Source of the DNA: JBBRBB01 sp038206235
GTDB lineage: Bacteria; Bacteroidota; Bacteroidia; Chitinophagales; Chitinophagaceae
Direction: 5' to 3'
Assembly: GCA_038206235.1 (NCBI GenBank)
Contig: JBBRBB010000021.1
Span: forward strand, 1-64,000
DNA length: 64,000 bases
Part shown: piece after piece, positions 8,679 through 17,078 of the stretch
Layout of the letters: every line of letters begins with the position of its first letter
Position numbering within the stretch: position 1 is the first letter of the stretch
Made by a program: the position numbers and the translations under genes
Notes under the pieces: model-generated
The model's input: only the letters and a program-made list of their open reading frames with translations
Databases searched by the model: none
Told to the model about the DNA's origin: nothing

Positions 8679-9686
8679 TTATAATGATTTTTTATTCAGT
8701 GATTGCCATAGCAAATCTTTTAATTCTGCAAGTCCTGTTGAATTAATGGATGAAACAAATATATGCGGAAGATTCACCAGAAGTTCTCTATCTATTGCTA
8801 ACCTTAACTCCTCATCTAATAAATCACTTTTACTTATGGCAATAATAAAATCTTTTTGCAGCATATCAGGATTATATTCTTTCAGTTCATTAACCAAAAT
8901 CTCAAATTCTTTTTTATGATTATTGCTGTCTGCGGGTATTAAAAATAAGAGTACTGAATTTCTTTCTATGTGACGAAGAAATCTGTAACCAAGTCCTTTT
9001 CCTTCAGAAGCGCCCTCAATAATTCCGGGTAAATCTGCTATGCAGAAAGATTTGTCATCTCTATATTCTACTATTCCTAATTGTGGTATTAAAGTGGTAA
9101 AAGCATAATCTGCAATTTTAGGTTTAGCCGCTGAAAGAACAGAAAGAAGTGTTGATTTACCTGCATTTGGAAATCCGACCAAACCCACATCAGCTAATAC
9201 TTTAAGTTCGAGAATTTTCCAGCTTTCAAGGCCGGGTTCGCCGGGCTGTGCATATTCCGGAGCCTGGTTAGTAGCTGTGGCAAAATTTGAATTTCCCAAG
9301 CCTCCCCTTCCGCCGGGTATCCAAATAATTTCTTGTGCATCCTCTAAAATTTCGGCTTCAATTTTACCGGTTTCTTCATCACGGGCAATTGTGCCAAGAG
9401 GCACTTCTATTATTATATCTTTTCCATTTCTGCCGGTACTATTGTTCTTGCTTCCGCCTTCACCATTTTTGGCAATTACATTTTTGTAATAACGCAGATG
9501 AAGTAAAGTCCATAATTGCTTATTTCCACGCAGAATAATATGACCGCCCCGTCCTCCATCACCACCGTCAGGCCCTGCCCTTGGATTAAATTTTGTTCGC
9601 ATGAAATGTTTGCTTCCTGCACCTCCATGCCCGCTGCGGCAATAAATTCTTATGTAATCAATAAAATTACTTGTTTCCAAACGCAA
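8679..9686 (-). CDS. obgE: Obg family GTPase
   Basis: This is a 335-residue ribosome-associated GTPase. The N-terminal glycine-rich Obg fold spans ~1-157 (GRGGLGNSNFA, GGDGGRGGHIILRG). The G domain follows with G1 GFPNAGKST, G3 DLPGIIEGASEGKGLG and G4 SKSDLLD. The C-terminal OCT extension of some Obg proteins is absent, as in most Bacteroidota. It acts in 50S assembly and stress signalling. Flanking spacers are short and no operon is evident. Confidence 0.97.
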   Translation of the reverse strand: MRLETSNFIDYIRIYCRSGHGGAGSKHFMRTKFNPRAGPDGGDGGRGGHIILRGNKQLWTLLHLRYYKNVIAKNGEGGSKNNSTGRNGKDIIIEVPLGTIARDEETGKIEAEILEDAQEIIWIPGGRGGLGNSNFATATNQAPEYAQPGEPGLESWKILELKVLADVGLVGFPNAGKSTLLSVLSAAKPKIADYAFTTLIPQLGIVEYRDDKSFCIADLPGIIEGASEGKGLGYRFLRHIERNSVLLFLIPADSNNHKKEFEILVNELKEYNPDMLQKDFIIAISKSDLLDEELRLAIDRELLVNLPHIFVSSINSTGLAELKDLLWQSLNKKSL

Positions 9687-9748
9687 ATTTTGCAGGCAAA
9701 GATAATCTTGTAAACTCTGACACGGTTAGGGTTACAAACTTAGAAGCT

Positions 9749-10636
9749 TCATACATCACAAATCATAATAGCCTTTTTTAATGAGGATACTTTATCCTCT
9801 GCTGTGGTAATAAATTCCTGCGCCACATAACCTTTAAAACCAGAAGCTACAATGGCTTTCATAATGGCAGGATAATATAATTCCTGTGTTTCATCAATCT
9901 CATGTCGGTCAGGAACTCCGCCGGTATGATAGTGACCAAGGTATTGATAATTGTCCCTGATGGTTCTTATCACATCGCCTTCATCAATCTGCATGTGATA
10001 AATATCATAGAGCAATTTAAAATTTTCAGAGCTTATTCTTTTACATAATTCAATTCCCCATTTATGATTATCACACATATAATCTTTGTGGTCAACTCTG
10101 CTATTTAATAATTCCATGTGTACCGTTAAGCCGTTCTTCTCTGCAAGTGGAAGAATTTTTTTCAGGCCATTAACGCAATTAGTTAATCCTGTTTCATCGT
10201 CCATACCATTGCGATTGCCACTAAATGTAATTACATCTTTATATCCCGCTTTTACCATCAAAGGCATTACCTCGGTAAAATCTTTAATAAGTGTTGTATG
10301 ATAATCTAAATTATCCCATCCCTTCGTTAAACTATTTTCTCCAGAGGTGTAACACATAGAACTATAAATACCATTTTGCTGAAGTGTAGGCCAATCTTTA
10401 GGACCAACCAGGTCAATAGCACTGAAGCCAATTTCTTTTACTGTTTTGCAAAGCTCTTCAAGAGAAAGATAGTTGTACATCCACCTGCAAACAGAATGAT
10501 TGATATTACCTTTTAGTTTCAAGGATTCATTTTCATTTTTATTTACACGGGCAGAAGAAGCAAAAGCATTTGTTGCAGAAATTCCGATTGATCCTGCGAA
10601 TAAATTTTTTATGACTGTTCTTCTATTGATTGACAT
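9749..10636 (-). CDS. Exported sugar-phosphate isomerase/epimerase-like TIM barrel protein
   Basis: The 295-residue protein begins with a twin-arginine leader (SINRRTVIKNLFAGSIGISA), suggesting folded export by Tat. The body is an AP-endonuclease-2 / hydroxypyruvate-isomerase-type TIM barrel: a VHMELLNSR metal-binding strand, KLLYDIYHMQIDEGDV and a YLGHYHTGGVPDRHEI histidine cluster. It is divergently placed from the Gfo/Idh/MocA gene at 10797, and this family regularly accompanies such oxidoreductases. A role in periplasmic sugar-acid or keto-sugar isomerisation is inferred; the substrate is unknown. Confidence 0.85.
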   Translation of the reverse strand: MSINRRTVIKNLFAGSIGISATNAFASSARVNKNENESLKLKGNINHSVCRWMYNYLSLEELCKTVKEIGFSAIDLVGPKDWPTLQQNGIYSSMCYTSGENSLTKGWDNLDYHTTLIKDFTEVMPLMVKAGYKDVITFSGNRNGMDDETGLTNCVNGLKKILPLAEKNGLTVHMELLNSRVDHKDYMCDNHKWGIELCKRISSENFKLLYDIYHMQIDEGDVIRTIRDNYQYLGHYHTGGVPDRHEIDETQELYYPAIMKAIVASGFKGYVAQEFITTAEDKVSSLKKAIMICDV

Positions 10637-10796
10637 AATAAACTGTTATTAAAAGCTCGCTAAAAATGCTTGCTAAAAGTACGCACATTGTATATAAAAA
10701 CACAACGAAAAAATTTTTTTTAAACGCCTTGTTTTGATGTTTTGCTGCTATATAGTTTTAATTTTAGCATCTCTTCCAAGAAAAATTTCATACAAA

Positions 10797-11957
10797 ATGC
10801 TTAAAAGAAAATTACGAATGGGCATGGTGGGCGGCGGCAAAGATGCTTTCATTGGCGCCATTCACCGCATTGCTGCTAATATGGACGGATTAATTGAATT
10901 ATGCTGCGGCGCCTTAAGCATTCATAATGATGTTGCTTTTGAATCGGGCAAATCTTTATTCTTACCTGAAGATAGAATTTATTTAAGTTATGAAGAGATG
11001 ATAGAAAAAGAAAGCAGGATGCCCGCAGAAAAAAAAATTGATTTTATAACTATTGTTACTCCAAACTTTGCACATTATGCTCCTGCAATTATGGCGCTTG
11101 AAAATGGTTTTAATGTTGTGCTCGAAAAGCCGATGACTTTTTCGCTTGATGAAGCAAAGCAGCTAAAACAAAAGGTTGATGAAACAGGTTTGCTCTTGTG
11201 CCTTACACATACTTATTCAGGTTACCCTATGGTGAAGCAGGCAAGGCAAATGGTGCAAGAAGGTGAGTTGGGTAAGGTGCGAAAAATATATGTAGAATAT
11301 CCACAGGGATGGCTTAGCAAATTAAGTGAGCGTGAAGGCAACAAACAAGCTGCATGGAGAACAGACCCAAAGCGCAGCGGCAAAAGCGGATGCATGGGAG
11401 ATATTGGTACACATGCTGCGCATCTTGCAGAATATATTTCAGGATTAAAGATAACACATCTTTGTGCCGATTTGAATATAATGGTTGAAGGCAGAGCATT
11501 GGATGATGATGGAAATGTATTATTGAAATTTGATAATGGCGCCGCGGGTGTGCTTATGGCATCACAGGTTGCAGCAGGTGAAGAGAATGCTTTGAAGATT
11601 CGCATTTATGGAGAGAAAGGTGGTATTGAATGGGCGCAGATGGAGCCAAACACGTTGCTGGTAAAATGGCTCGATCAGCCTGCACAAATTTTCAAAGCAG
11701 GTGGCGCATATTTATCAAGCTTTGCAAAACATAATACACGTACACCCGGCGGACATCCCGAAGGTTACCTTGAAGCGTTTGGAAATATTTACAGAAATTT
11801 TGCACTGACACTATCATCAAAACTATCAGGCCAGCAGCCAACAAAAGAGATGCTTGATTTTCCAAGAGTTGATGAAGGTGTAAGAGGAATGGCGTTTATT
11901 GATAGTGTGGTTGCATCATCGAAGAGCGATAAAAAATGGTTTAAGTTTGAAGAGTGA
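10797..11957 (+). CDS. Gfo/Idh/MocA family NAD(P)-dependent oxidoreductase
   Basis: Start chosen at ATG 10797, because the Rossmann motif (MGMVGGGKDAFIGAIHR) follows within 10 residues; the frame extends upstream to 10734 but without a plausible leader. The 386-residue enzyme has the nucleotide-binding fold (1-125), the diagnostic EKP motif (VLEKPMTFSL) and a C-terminal Gfo/Idh beta-sheet domain with GDIGTHAAHLAEY. Such enzymes oxidise sugar or inositol hydroxyls with NAD(P). It heads a cluster with a sugar epimerase, cytochrome c and DUF1080 protein. A keto-sugar pathway is therefore likely, although toxin-antitoxin debris now separates it from the rest. Confidence 0.9.
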   Translation: MLKRKLRMGMVGGGKDAFIGAIHRIAANMDGLIELCCGALSIHNDVAFESGKSLFLPEDRIYLSYEEMIEKESRMPAEKKIDFITIVTPNFAHYAPAIMALENGFNVVLEKPMTFSLDEAKQLKQKVDETGLLLCLTHTYSGYPMVKQARQMVQEGELGKVRKIYVEYPQGWLSKLSEREGNKQAAWRTDPKRSGKSGCMGDIGTHAAHLAEYISGLKITHLCADLNIMVEGRALDDDGNVLLKFDNGAAGVLMASQVAAGEENALKIRIYGEKGGIEWAQMEPNTLLVKWLDQPAQIFKAGGAYLSSFAKHNTRTPGGHPEGYLEAFGNIYRNFALTLSSKLSGQQPTKEMLDFPRVDEGVRGMAFIDSVVASSKSDKKWFKFEE

Positions 11958-11988
11958 ATTATGCTTATTATTTTTTTAATTTTAAAAT

Positions 11989-12202
11989 ATGACTTTCAAT
12001 TCATCTCTGCCAATTCTGATATTCGGGGGGCAAACCTGTAATCAAAGGCACTCGTATTAGTGTTGAGTTTATTATGGAATGGCTCGCTTCAGGGGGAACA
12101 GGGGAATCTTTTTACAAAGAATATTCGCATTTGCCAAAAGGTTCTGTGGAAGAAGCGATTTTATATGCAGAACAGTTTACAAAAAATGAAATATTAATTT
12201 AG
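11989..12202 (+). pseudogene. DUF433-family antitoxin-like gene, frameshifted
   Basis: ATG 11989 begins MTFNSSLPILIFGG. The frame is then lost at a run of six G (12025-12030). With one G removed, the reading continues as GKPVIKGTRISVEFIMEWL and ends at TAG 12200. That is the DUF433 signature (GKPVIKGTRI, then EWLASGG). DUF433 proteins are usually the antitoxin side of modules with a PIN-like DUF5615 toxin, and no such toxin follows here. The single inserted G makes it a pseudogene unless it is slippage-corrected. Confidence 0.8.
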
Positions 12203-12255
12203 GAAAATGTATCTTCTTAAAAATATTAGAATAAAAACCTTAAAAATTTTTAACT

Positions 12256-12474
12256 ATGGAAACAATAGTTGTTCATCCTCAAAATGAAGTTCAGCAAAAA
12301 GCTTTGCAAATTATATTGGATGGCTTCCAGATACCTTATGATCAAGAACCATTAATGGACGAAACCGAGCGCATACTTGCTAATCCGGTTTTGACTAAAC
12401 GTCTTAATGAAAGTATCCAAAACATTGAACAGGGAAATGTAACTGCTATAAAATTGGAAGATTTATGGAAATAA
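12256..12474 (+). CDS. Antitoxin of a YoeB-type module (DUF2683-like)
   Basis: This 72-residue acidic protein begins METIVVHPQNEVQQKALQ and ends with a helical ANPVLTKRLNESIQNIEQGN segment and an acidic LEDLWK tail. The pattern is that of small Bacteroidota antitoxins annotated DUF2683. It overlaps the YoeB-like toxin frame by 10 bp, the normal antitoxin-first arrangement. The antitoxin is intact while its toxin is frameshifted, a common decay end state. A paralogue without a toxin lies at 61178-61417. Confidence 0.75.
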   Translation: METIVVHPQNEVQQKALQIILDGFQIPYDQEPLMDETERILANPVLTKRLNESIQNIEQGNVTAIKLEDLWK

Positions 12475-12721
12475 TTTTCTCTCCTCAATCTCTCGAGGAT
12501 TTACAGTTCTGGAAACAATCGGGAAACATAAAAATTCAAAACAAAATTCAAAAACTTTTGGAATCTATTAAAGAAACTTCTTACCAAGGTCCTGGGAAAC
12601 CTGAAGCTTTAAAACATAATTGGTTTGGCTATGGTCAAGACGCATCAATCAGGAACACCGGCTTATTTATAAATGGGAAAATGAAAAAATAATTATTGCT
12701 CAATTACGTAATCATTATTAA
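12465..12721 (+). pseudogene. Txe/YoeB-family mRNA-interferase toxin, frameshifted
   Basis: The first 55 residues are YoeB/Txe-like (EDLQFWKQSGN, KIQKLLESI, GPGKPEALKHN). At about 12629-12634 one base is missing, and the frame runs into unrelated sequence ending at 12692. Shifting frame restores WSRRINQEHRLIYKW and ends RNHY at TAA 12719. The catalytic C-terminus (Arg, His, HY end) lies behind the shift, so the current product should be inactive. Confidence 0.85.
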
Positions 12722-12755
12722 TCGTAATAGTTTTTGAAAAATATATTAGAATAAG

Positions 12756-13814
12756 ATGACAACTCTCAAAGGCCCCGCAATTTTTCTTGCGCAATTCATG
12801 GGCGATGAAGCGCCTTTCGATAATTTAAAATCCATTTGCGAATGGTCAAAGAGTATTGGATTTGCTGGCGTTCAAATTCCTACATGGGATGCACGCTGCA
12901 TTGATTTGCAAAAAGCCGCAGAAAGTAAAACATACGCAGATGAATTAAACGATATCGTAAATGACTGCGGTTTGGAAATCACAGAACTATCTACACACCT
13001 GCAGGGGCAACTCGTTGCGGTGCATCCTGCTTATGATGTTTTGTTTGATGGATTTGCACCTGAACCGTTTCGCAATAATCCAAAAGCAAGAACGGAATGG
13101 GCAGTTCAGCAATTAAAATATGCAGCGAAAGCTTCACAGAATTTAGGATTGAATGCCCATGCAACTTTTAGCGGCGCATTATTATGGCATACAGTATATC
13201 CCTGGCCGCAAAGACCGGCAGGGCTTGTGGAAACAGGATTTACAGAGTTGGCCAATCGCTGGATGCCGATATTAAATTATTTTGATGAATGTGGTGTAAA
13301 TCTTTGTTATGAAATTCATCCCAATGAAGATTTGCATGATGGAGTTAGCTACGAAATGTTTCTGGAAAAAGTAAATAATCATTCCCGTGCATGTTTGCTG
13401 TACGACCCCTCTCATTTTGTTTTGCAGTGCCTCAATTATCTTGAATACATAGATATTTATCATGAACGAATAAAAATGTTTCATGTAAAAGATGCAGAGT
13501 TTAATGCAACAGGAAAACAGGGAGTGTATGGAGGATACCAAAGCTGGTTAGACAGGGCGGGAAGATTTCGCTCATTGGGTGATGGACAGGTTGATTTCAA
13601 ATCTATTTTCAGCAAATTGGCTGCTTATGATTTTAAAGGCTGGGCTGTGATGGAGTGGGAGTGCTGTTTAAAAAATCCAGAAGACGGTGCGAAGGAAGGA
13701 GCCATATTTATTAAGGACCACATTATCCGCGTAACAGAAAAAGCATTCGACGATTTTGCAGTCATAGGAATTGATGAAAATCTTAATCGTAATATTCTCG
13801 GTATTCATCCCTAA
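12756..13814 (+). CDS. Sugar phosphate isomerase/epimerase (TIM barrel)
   Basis: This is a 352-residue cytoplasmic protein without a signal peptide. It has AP-endonuclease-2-like TIM barrel features: FAGVQIPTWDARC, the metal-ligand Glu in VNLCYEIHPNEDLHDG, LLYDPSHFVLQ, KMFHVKDAEF and AVMEWECCLKNP. It is larger than the typical ~280-residue family member, as in the group found beside Gfo/Idh/MocA and DUF1080 genes. It probably isomerises a keto-sugar or sugar acid. The cytochrome c and DUF1080 genes follow closely on the same strand, so an operon is likely. Confidence 0.88.
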   Translation: MTTLKGPAIFLAQFMGDEAPFDNLKSICEWSKSIGFAGVQIPTWDARCIDLQKAAESKTYADELNDIVNDCGLEITELSTHLQGQLVAVHPAYDVLFDGFAPEPFRNNPKARTEWAVQQLKYAAKASQNLGLNAHATFSGALLWHTVYPWPQRPAGLVETGFTELANRWMPILNYFDECGVNLCYEIHPNEDLHDGVSYEMFLEKVNNHSRACLLYDPSHFVLQCLNYLEYIDIYHERIKMFHVKDAEFNATGKQGVYGGYQSWLDRAGRFRSLGDGQVDFKSIFSKLAAYDFKGWAVMEWECCLKNPEDGAKEGAIFIKDHIIRVTEKAFDDFAVIGIDENLNRNILGIHP

Positions 13815-13853
13815 CTTTATAATCATATTTGTTTAAACCTAAAACCTGTTACG

Positions 13854-14255
13854 ATGAAAAAATATTTTGTGGCAATTTCAATTGTAAGTTTTATTGCGGC
13901 ATGTGGTAATGGCGGAAATTCTGATAACGGTGCAAATGACAGCGCATTAAATTCATCCTCAACAACCGCAACTGGTGTTTCAACAAATCCCGATTATCAA
14001 AAAGGTCTTGAGCTTATTGCAAAATCAGATTGCTTGACCTGTCATAAACCGGAAGAAAAAGTTACGGGACCATCTTACAGGGAGGTTGCAAATAAATACG
14101 CAGGTGCTGATACCGCGGTAAAATATCTTGCCGGAAAAATTATTAGGGGAGGTTCAGGCGTTTGGGGCTCAATTGCTATGACACCTCATCAAATATCTCA
14201 GGAAGATGCAGAGCAAATGGTGAAATATATTTTATTACTTAAAAACTCTCAATAA
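13854..14255 (+). CDS. Class I c-type cytochrome lipoprotein
   Basis: The 133-residue protein has a lipoprotein leader (VSFIAACGNGG, Cys ~17), a Ser/Asn/Thr-rich linker and one mono-haem domain with the CLTCH motif (CxxCH). The distal Met ligand is probably in the SIAMTPHQISQEDAEQMV segment. It is an electron carrier anchored in the envelope. Between a sugar epimerase and a DUF1080 protein, it may accept electrons from a periplasmic sugar dehydrogenase, a pairing seen in Bacteroidota keto-sugar clusters. No flavin dehydrogenase gene is in the window. Confidence 0.92.
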   Translation: MKKYFVAISIVSFIAACGNGGNSDNGANDSALNSSSTTATGVSTNPDYQKGLELIAKSDCLTCHKPEEKVTGPSYREVANKYAGADTAVKYLAGKIIRGGSGVWGSIAMTPHQISQEDAEQMVKYILLLKNSQ

Positions 14256-14263
14256 ATCGTCTC

Positions 14264-15016
14264 ATGAAAATTTTATTCCTCGCTGCCGGCATTAGTTTGC
14301 TTGCTTGCAATTCCACTTCAAATAAAACAGAATCTTCTGTTGACACAACCCAAACATCTACACAAATGAATGATGCAACTACACAGGATACCGGATGGGT
14401 TTCCTTGTTTGATGGACAAACCCTTACCGGATGGCACCGTTATGGAAGAACTGCTCCCGGCCCGGGTTGGGAAGTTAGTAGCGGAACGATTCACATGGAT
14501 ACCGTTAAGAAAAAAAATGAACCATCATCTCCCGGTAGTAATGATTTAGTTACAAATGATGAATTTGAAAGTTTTGATTTGAAGTTGGAATGGAAAATTT
14601 CTAAGTTAGGCAACAGCGGAATTATTTTTTATGTGCATGAAGATACTTCCATGTATAAAGAAACCTACCAAACAGGGCCCGAAATGCAGGTGCTTGATGC
14701 CGCTCATCCTGATGCAATGAACAAGCACAGAGCAGGTGATTTATATGATTTAATCGCTTCGCCTAAACGGGCAGAAAAAACTCCAGGCGAATGGAACCAG
14801 GTTGAAATAATAAGCAATAATGGAAAATTAGATTTTTACCTCAATGGAGAGCATACTGTTTCAACTAACATGTGGGATGATAACTGGCGCAAAATGATTG
14901 CAGGCAGCAAGTTTAAAGAGTGGCCTGATTTCGGAACTTTCAAGAAAGGACACATTGCACTGCAGGATCATGGCAATGATGTGCGGTACAGAAATATTAT
15001 GATTAAAAGACTATAA
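14264..15016 (+). CDS. DUF1080 family lipoprotein (3-keto-disaccharide hydrolase/lyase family)
   Basis: The 250-residue protein has a lipobox (ISLLACNS, Cys ~15) and one concanavalin-like DUF1080 domain: GWVSLFDGQTLTGWHRYG, FDLKLEWKISKLGNSGIIFYVHED, EMQVLDAAHPDA and IALQDHGNDVRYRNIMIK. Members of this family cleave 3-keto-glycosides. With the neighbouring Gfo/Idh/MocA, epimerase and cytochrome genes, it suggests oxidation of a sugar at C3 followed by elimination of the aglycone. Eight bp separate it from the cytochrome gene, so they are co-transcribed. Confidence 0.92.
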   Translation: MKILFLAAGISLLACNSTSNKTESSVDTTQTSTQMNDATTQDTGWVSLFDGQTLTGWHRYGRTAPGPGWEVSSGTIHMDTVKKKNEPSSPGSNDLVTNDEFESFDLKLEWKISKLGNSGIIFYVHEDTSMYKETYQTGPEMQVLDAAHPDAMNKHRAGDLYDLIASPKRAEKTPGEWNQVEIISNNGKLDFYLNGEHTVSTNMWDDNWRKMIAGSKFKEWPDFGTFKKGHIALQDHGNDVRYRNIMIKRL

Positions 15017-15088
15017 CTTTTTTATCATGCAACGAATTGATAATAGTTACCTCGATTTTATCTTTTCATAAATTTAAAATTAATTGTT

Positions 15089-15361
15089 ATGCCAAAATAT
15101 GTAATAGAAAGAGAGATTCCCGGCGTAGGGAAACTTACTTCAGAACAACTAAAAGATATCTCACAAACTTCCTGCGGAGTGCTTAATAAAATGGGGCCGC
15201 AAATTCAATGGATTCACAGCTATGTAACCGAAGATAAAATTTATTGCATATACAATGCGCCAAATAAAGAAATGGTGAGTGAACATGCAAGGCAGGGAGG
15301 CTTTCCTGCCAATAGTGTGAGTAAGGTATCGGCTATTATTGACCCTACTACAGCAGAATAA
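15089..15361 (+). CDS. DUF4242 domain protein
   Basis: The 90-residue protein begins MPKYVIEREIPGVGKL and has the ferredoxin-like DUF4242 pattern, with IQWIHSYVTEDKIYCIYNAP and SEHARQGGFP. Family structures show a small dimeric alpha/beta barrel that may bind metal; the function is unknown. It is 72 bp after the DUF1080 gene and may be its last operon member. Its end is 6 bp from the convergent thioesterase gene. Confidence 0.85.
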   Translation: MPKYVIEREIPGVGKLTSEQLKDISQTSCGVLNKMGPQIQWIHSYVTEDKIYCIYNAPNKEMVSEHARQGGFPANSVSKVSAIIDPTTAE

Positions 15362-15367
15362 AAAAAA

Positions 15368-15775
15368 TCATTTCCCCAATATTCTCCTCATCCCCCGGTC
15401 AATCCTTACCGGCCGCATATCTTTTGCAGTTAGTAAGCACCAGATGGTTTTTGATTCTGCGAAAATTTTGCCGGTTGCTGCATTGCAGATTTGCACAAAT
15501 CTTTCAGACCTTGCTCCAATATGTTCGCCCACCCATGTATAAGCAACAATATCATCGTGCAGTAAGGCAGGATATAAATAATCAATCTCGTGCCTCAATA
15601 TAACCCAAATATAATTTTGCTTTGCCTCATCTCTAACCACGCTAAACCAATGAGCAGAAGATGCTTCCTGTATCCATCGTAAATACACTATATTGTTTAC
15701 ATGCCCCAATGCATCTATATCATTTTCTGTTGCCTTTATGGTATAAGAAAAAAAATGCTCTGAGGGTTTTTGCAT
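15368..15775 (-). CDS. Acyl-CoA thioesterase (4HBT hot-dog fold)
   Basis: The 135-residue protein has the 4-hydroxybenzoyl-CoA thioesterase signature DIDALGHVNNIVYLRWIQEA, containing the catalytic Asp region, followed by the hot-dog strands ILRHEIDYLYPALLHDDIVAYTW. The likely reaction is hydrolysis of a short or medium acyl-CoA; the substrate cannot be inferred. It is convergent with DUF4242, and the next same-strand gene upstream is bshA, 58 bp away. Confidence 0.9.
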   Translation of the reverse strand: MQKPSEHFFSYTIKATENDIDALGHVNNIVYLRWIQEASSAHWFSVVRDEAKQNYIWVILRHEIDYLYPALLHDDIVAYTWVGEHIGARSERFVQICNAATGKIFAESKTIWCLLTAKDMRPVRIDRGMRRILGK

Positions 15776-15833
15776 AATGTCTATACAATTAAATTTTATT
15801 GTTGTTAATTGCTAACGGAGAATTTATTATTGC

Positions 15834-16976
15834 CTATTGCTTTTCTCCGCAATCCATTCTGCAAAAGCGACTGTACAATTTTTCATAGAGTGGAACTATT
15901 TTTTGAAGGTCAAACCGCAAGGCCTGCTGGTATGCATTATTTTTAAATCGTTGCAGCATTTCATCATCAGTTAATAATTCAATAGCATACTTGCTCATAT
16001 TGCTTACATCACCAACAGGTAATGTAAATCCTGTTTCGTCATTTATATTTATTTCGGGCAGGCCGCCTGCATTCGTGCTAATCACAGGAACCTTTGCTGC
16101 CATAGCTTCCAGGGCTGCGAGTCCAAAGCTTTCATATTCGCTGGGCAGCAGGAATAAATCGCTTACAAGTAATATCTCTTCCATTTGTTCCTGCTTGCCT
16201 ACGAATCTAATATCATCCTGAAGATTCAGTTCTTTTGAAAGCTCTTCCATTACAGGTCTTTCAGGTCCATCACCTATCATCAATAATTTTGAAGGAATAT
16301 TTTTTCTTACTTCAGCAAATATTTTAACTACATCACCCACACGCTTTACTTTTCTGAAGTTTGATGCATGTATTAAAATCTTCTCATTGTTTGGTGCAAT
16401 CACTTTCTTAAATGCATCAATCGGTTTCTTGTTGAAGCGTGTAACATCAACAAAATTGTATATCACCTCTATCTCTTTTGTAATGTCGAATGACTTAAAA
16501 GTTTCTTCACGCAAATTTTTTGAAACAGCAGTGATTGCATCGCTTTCATTAATGGAAAATGTAACTACAGGCTCATACGTTTTGTCTCTGCCCACAAGCG
16601 TTATATCAGTTCCGTGAAGCGTAGTAATTACCGGAATTTTTCTTCCTTCCTTTTCCACAATTTTTCTTGCCATATAAGCTGCTGATGCGTGTGGTATAGC
16701 GTAATGCACATGCAGCAAATCGAGGTCATGATTCATGATTATATCAACCATAGTGCTTGCCAGGGCTACTTCGTAAGGCGGATAATCAAACAAAGGATAA
16801 GTAGGAACTCTTACTTCGTGATAAAAAATATTCGCATTAAAAACATTCAGTCTTACCGGCTGCTGGTAAGTAATGAAATGTACGCTGTGACCCTTATCTG
16901 CCAATGCTTTTCCCAGTTCCGTTGCCAGCACGCCGCTTCCGCCAAAGGTGGGATAACATACAATGCCAATGCGCAT
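15834..16976 (-). CDS. bshA: N-acetyl-alpha-D-glucosaminyl L-malate synthase (bacillithiol pathway)
   Basis: Start chosen at 16976 (MRIGIVCYPTFGGSGVLATELG), the canonical BshA N-terminus; the frame extends 10 codons further. It is a GT4 retaining glycosyltransferase of ~380 residues, with PVITTLHGTDITLVG in the acceptor half and the donor-binding motifs LLMIGDGPERPVMEEL and PSEYESFGLAALEAMA. It joins UDP-GlcNAc to L-malate, the first step of bacillithiol synthesis, known in Bacteroidota as well as Firmicutes. bshB and bshC are not in the window. Confidence 0.93.
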   Translation of the reverse strand: MRIGIVCYPTFGGSGVLATELGKALADKGHSVHFITYQQPVRLNVFNANIFYHEVRVPTYPLFDYPPYEVALASTMVDIIMNHDLDLLHVHYAIPHASAAYMARKIVEKEGRKIPVITTLHGTDITLVGRDKTYEPVVTFSINESDAITAVSKNLREETFKSFDITKEIEVIYNFVDVTRFNKKPIDAFKKVIAPNNEKILIHASNFRKVKRVGDVVKIFAEVRKNIPSKLLMIGDGPERPVMEELSKELNLQDDIRFVGKQEQMEEILLVSDLFLLPSEYESFGLAALEAMAAKVPVISTNAGGLPEININDETGFTLPVGDVSNMSKYAIELLTDDEMLQRFKNNAYQQALRFDLQKIVPLYEKLYSRFCRMDCGEKQ

Positions 16977-17078
16977 GTAAATTTGTTTGCAGGCAAAGTA
17001 AATCATTTTATAATAAGCTCTGCGCCATTCATCATAACTTTATCTTAGCATAATATTCATCATATACATTCGCTCATT

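Noticed and set aside
10734..10796. Extended N-terminus of the Gfo/Idh/MocA protein
   Set aside because: The 21 extra residues lie before the Rossmann motif and begin at TTG; ATG 10797 fits the family better.
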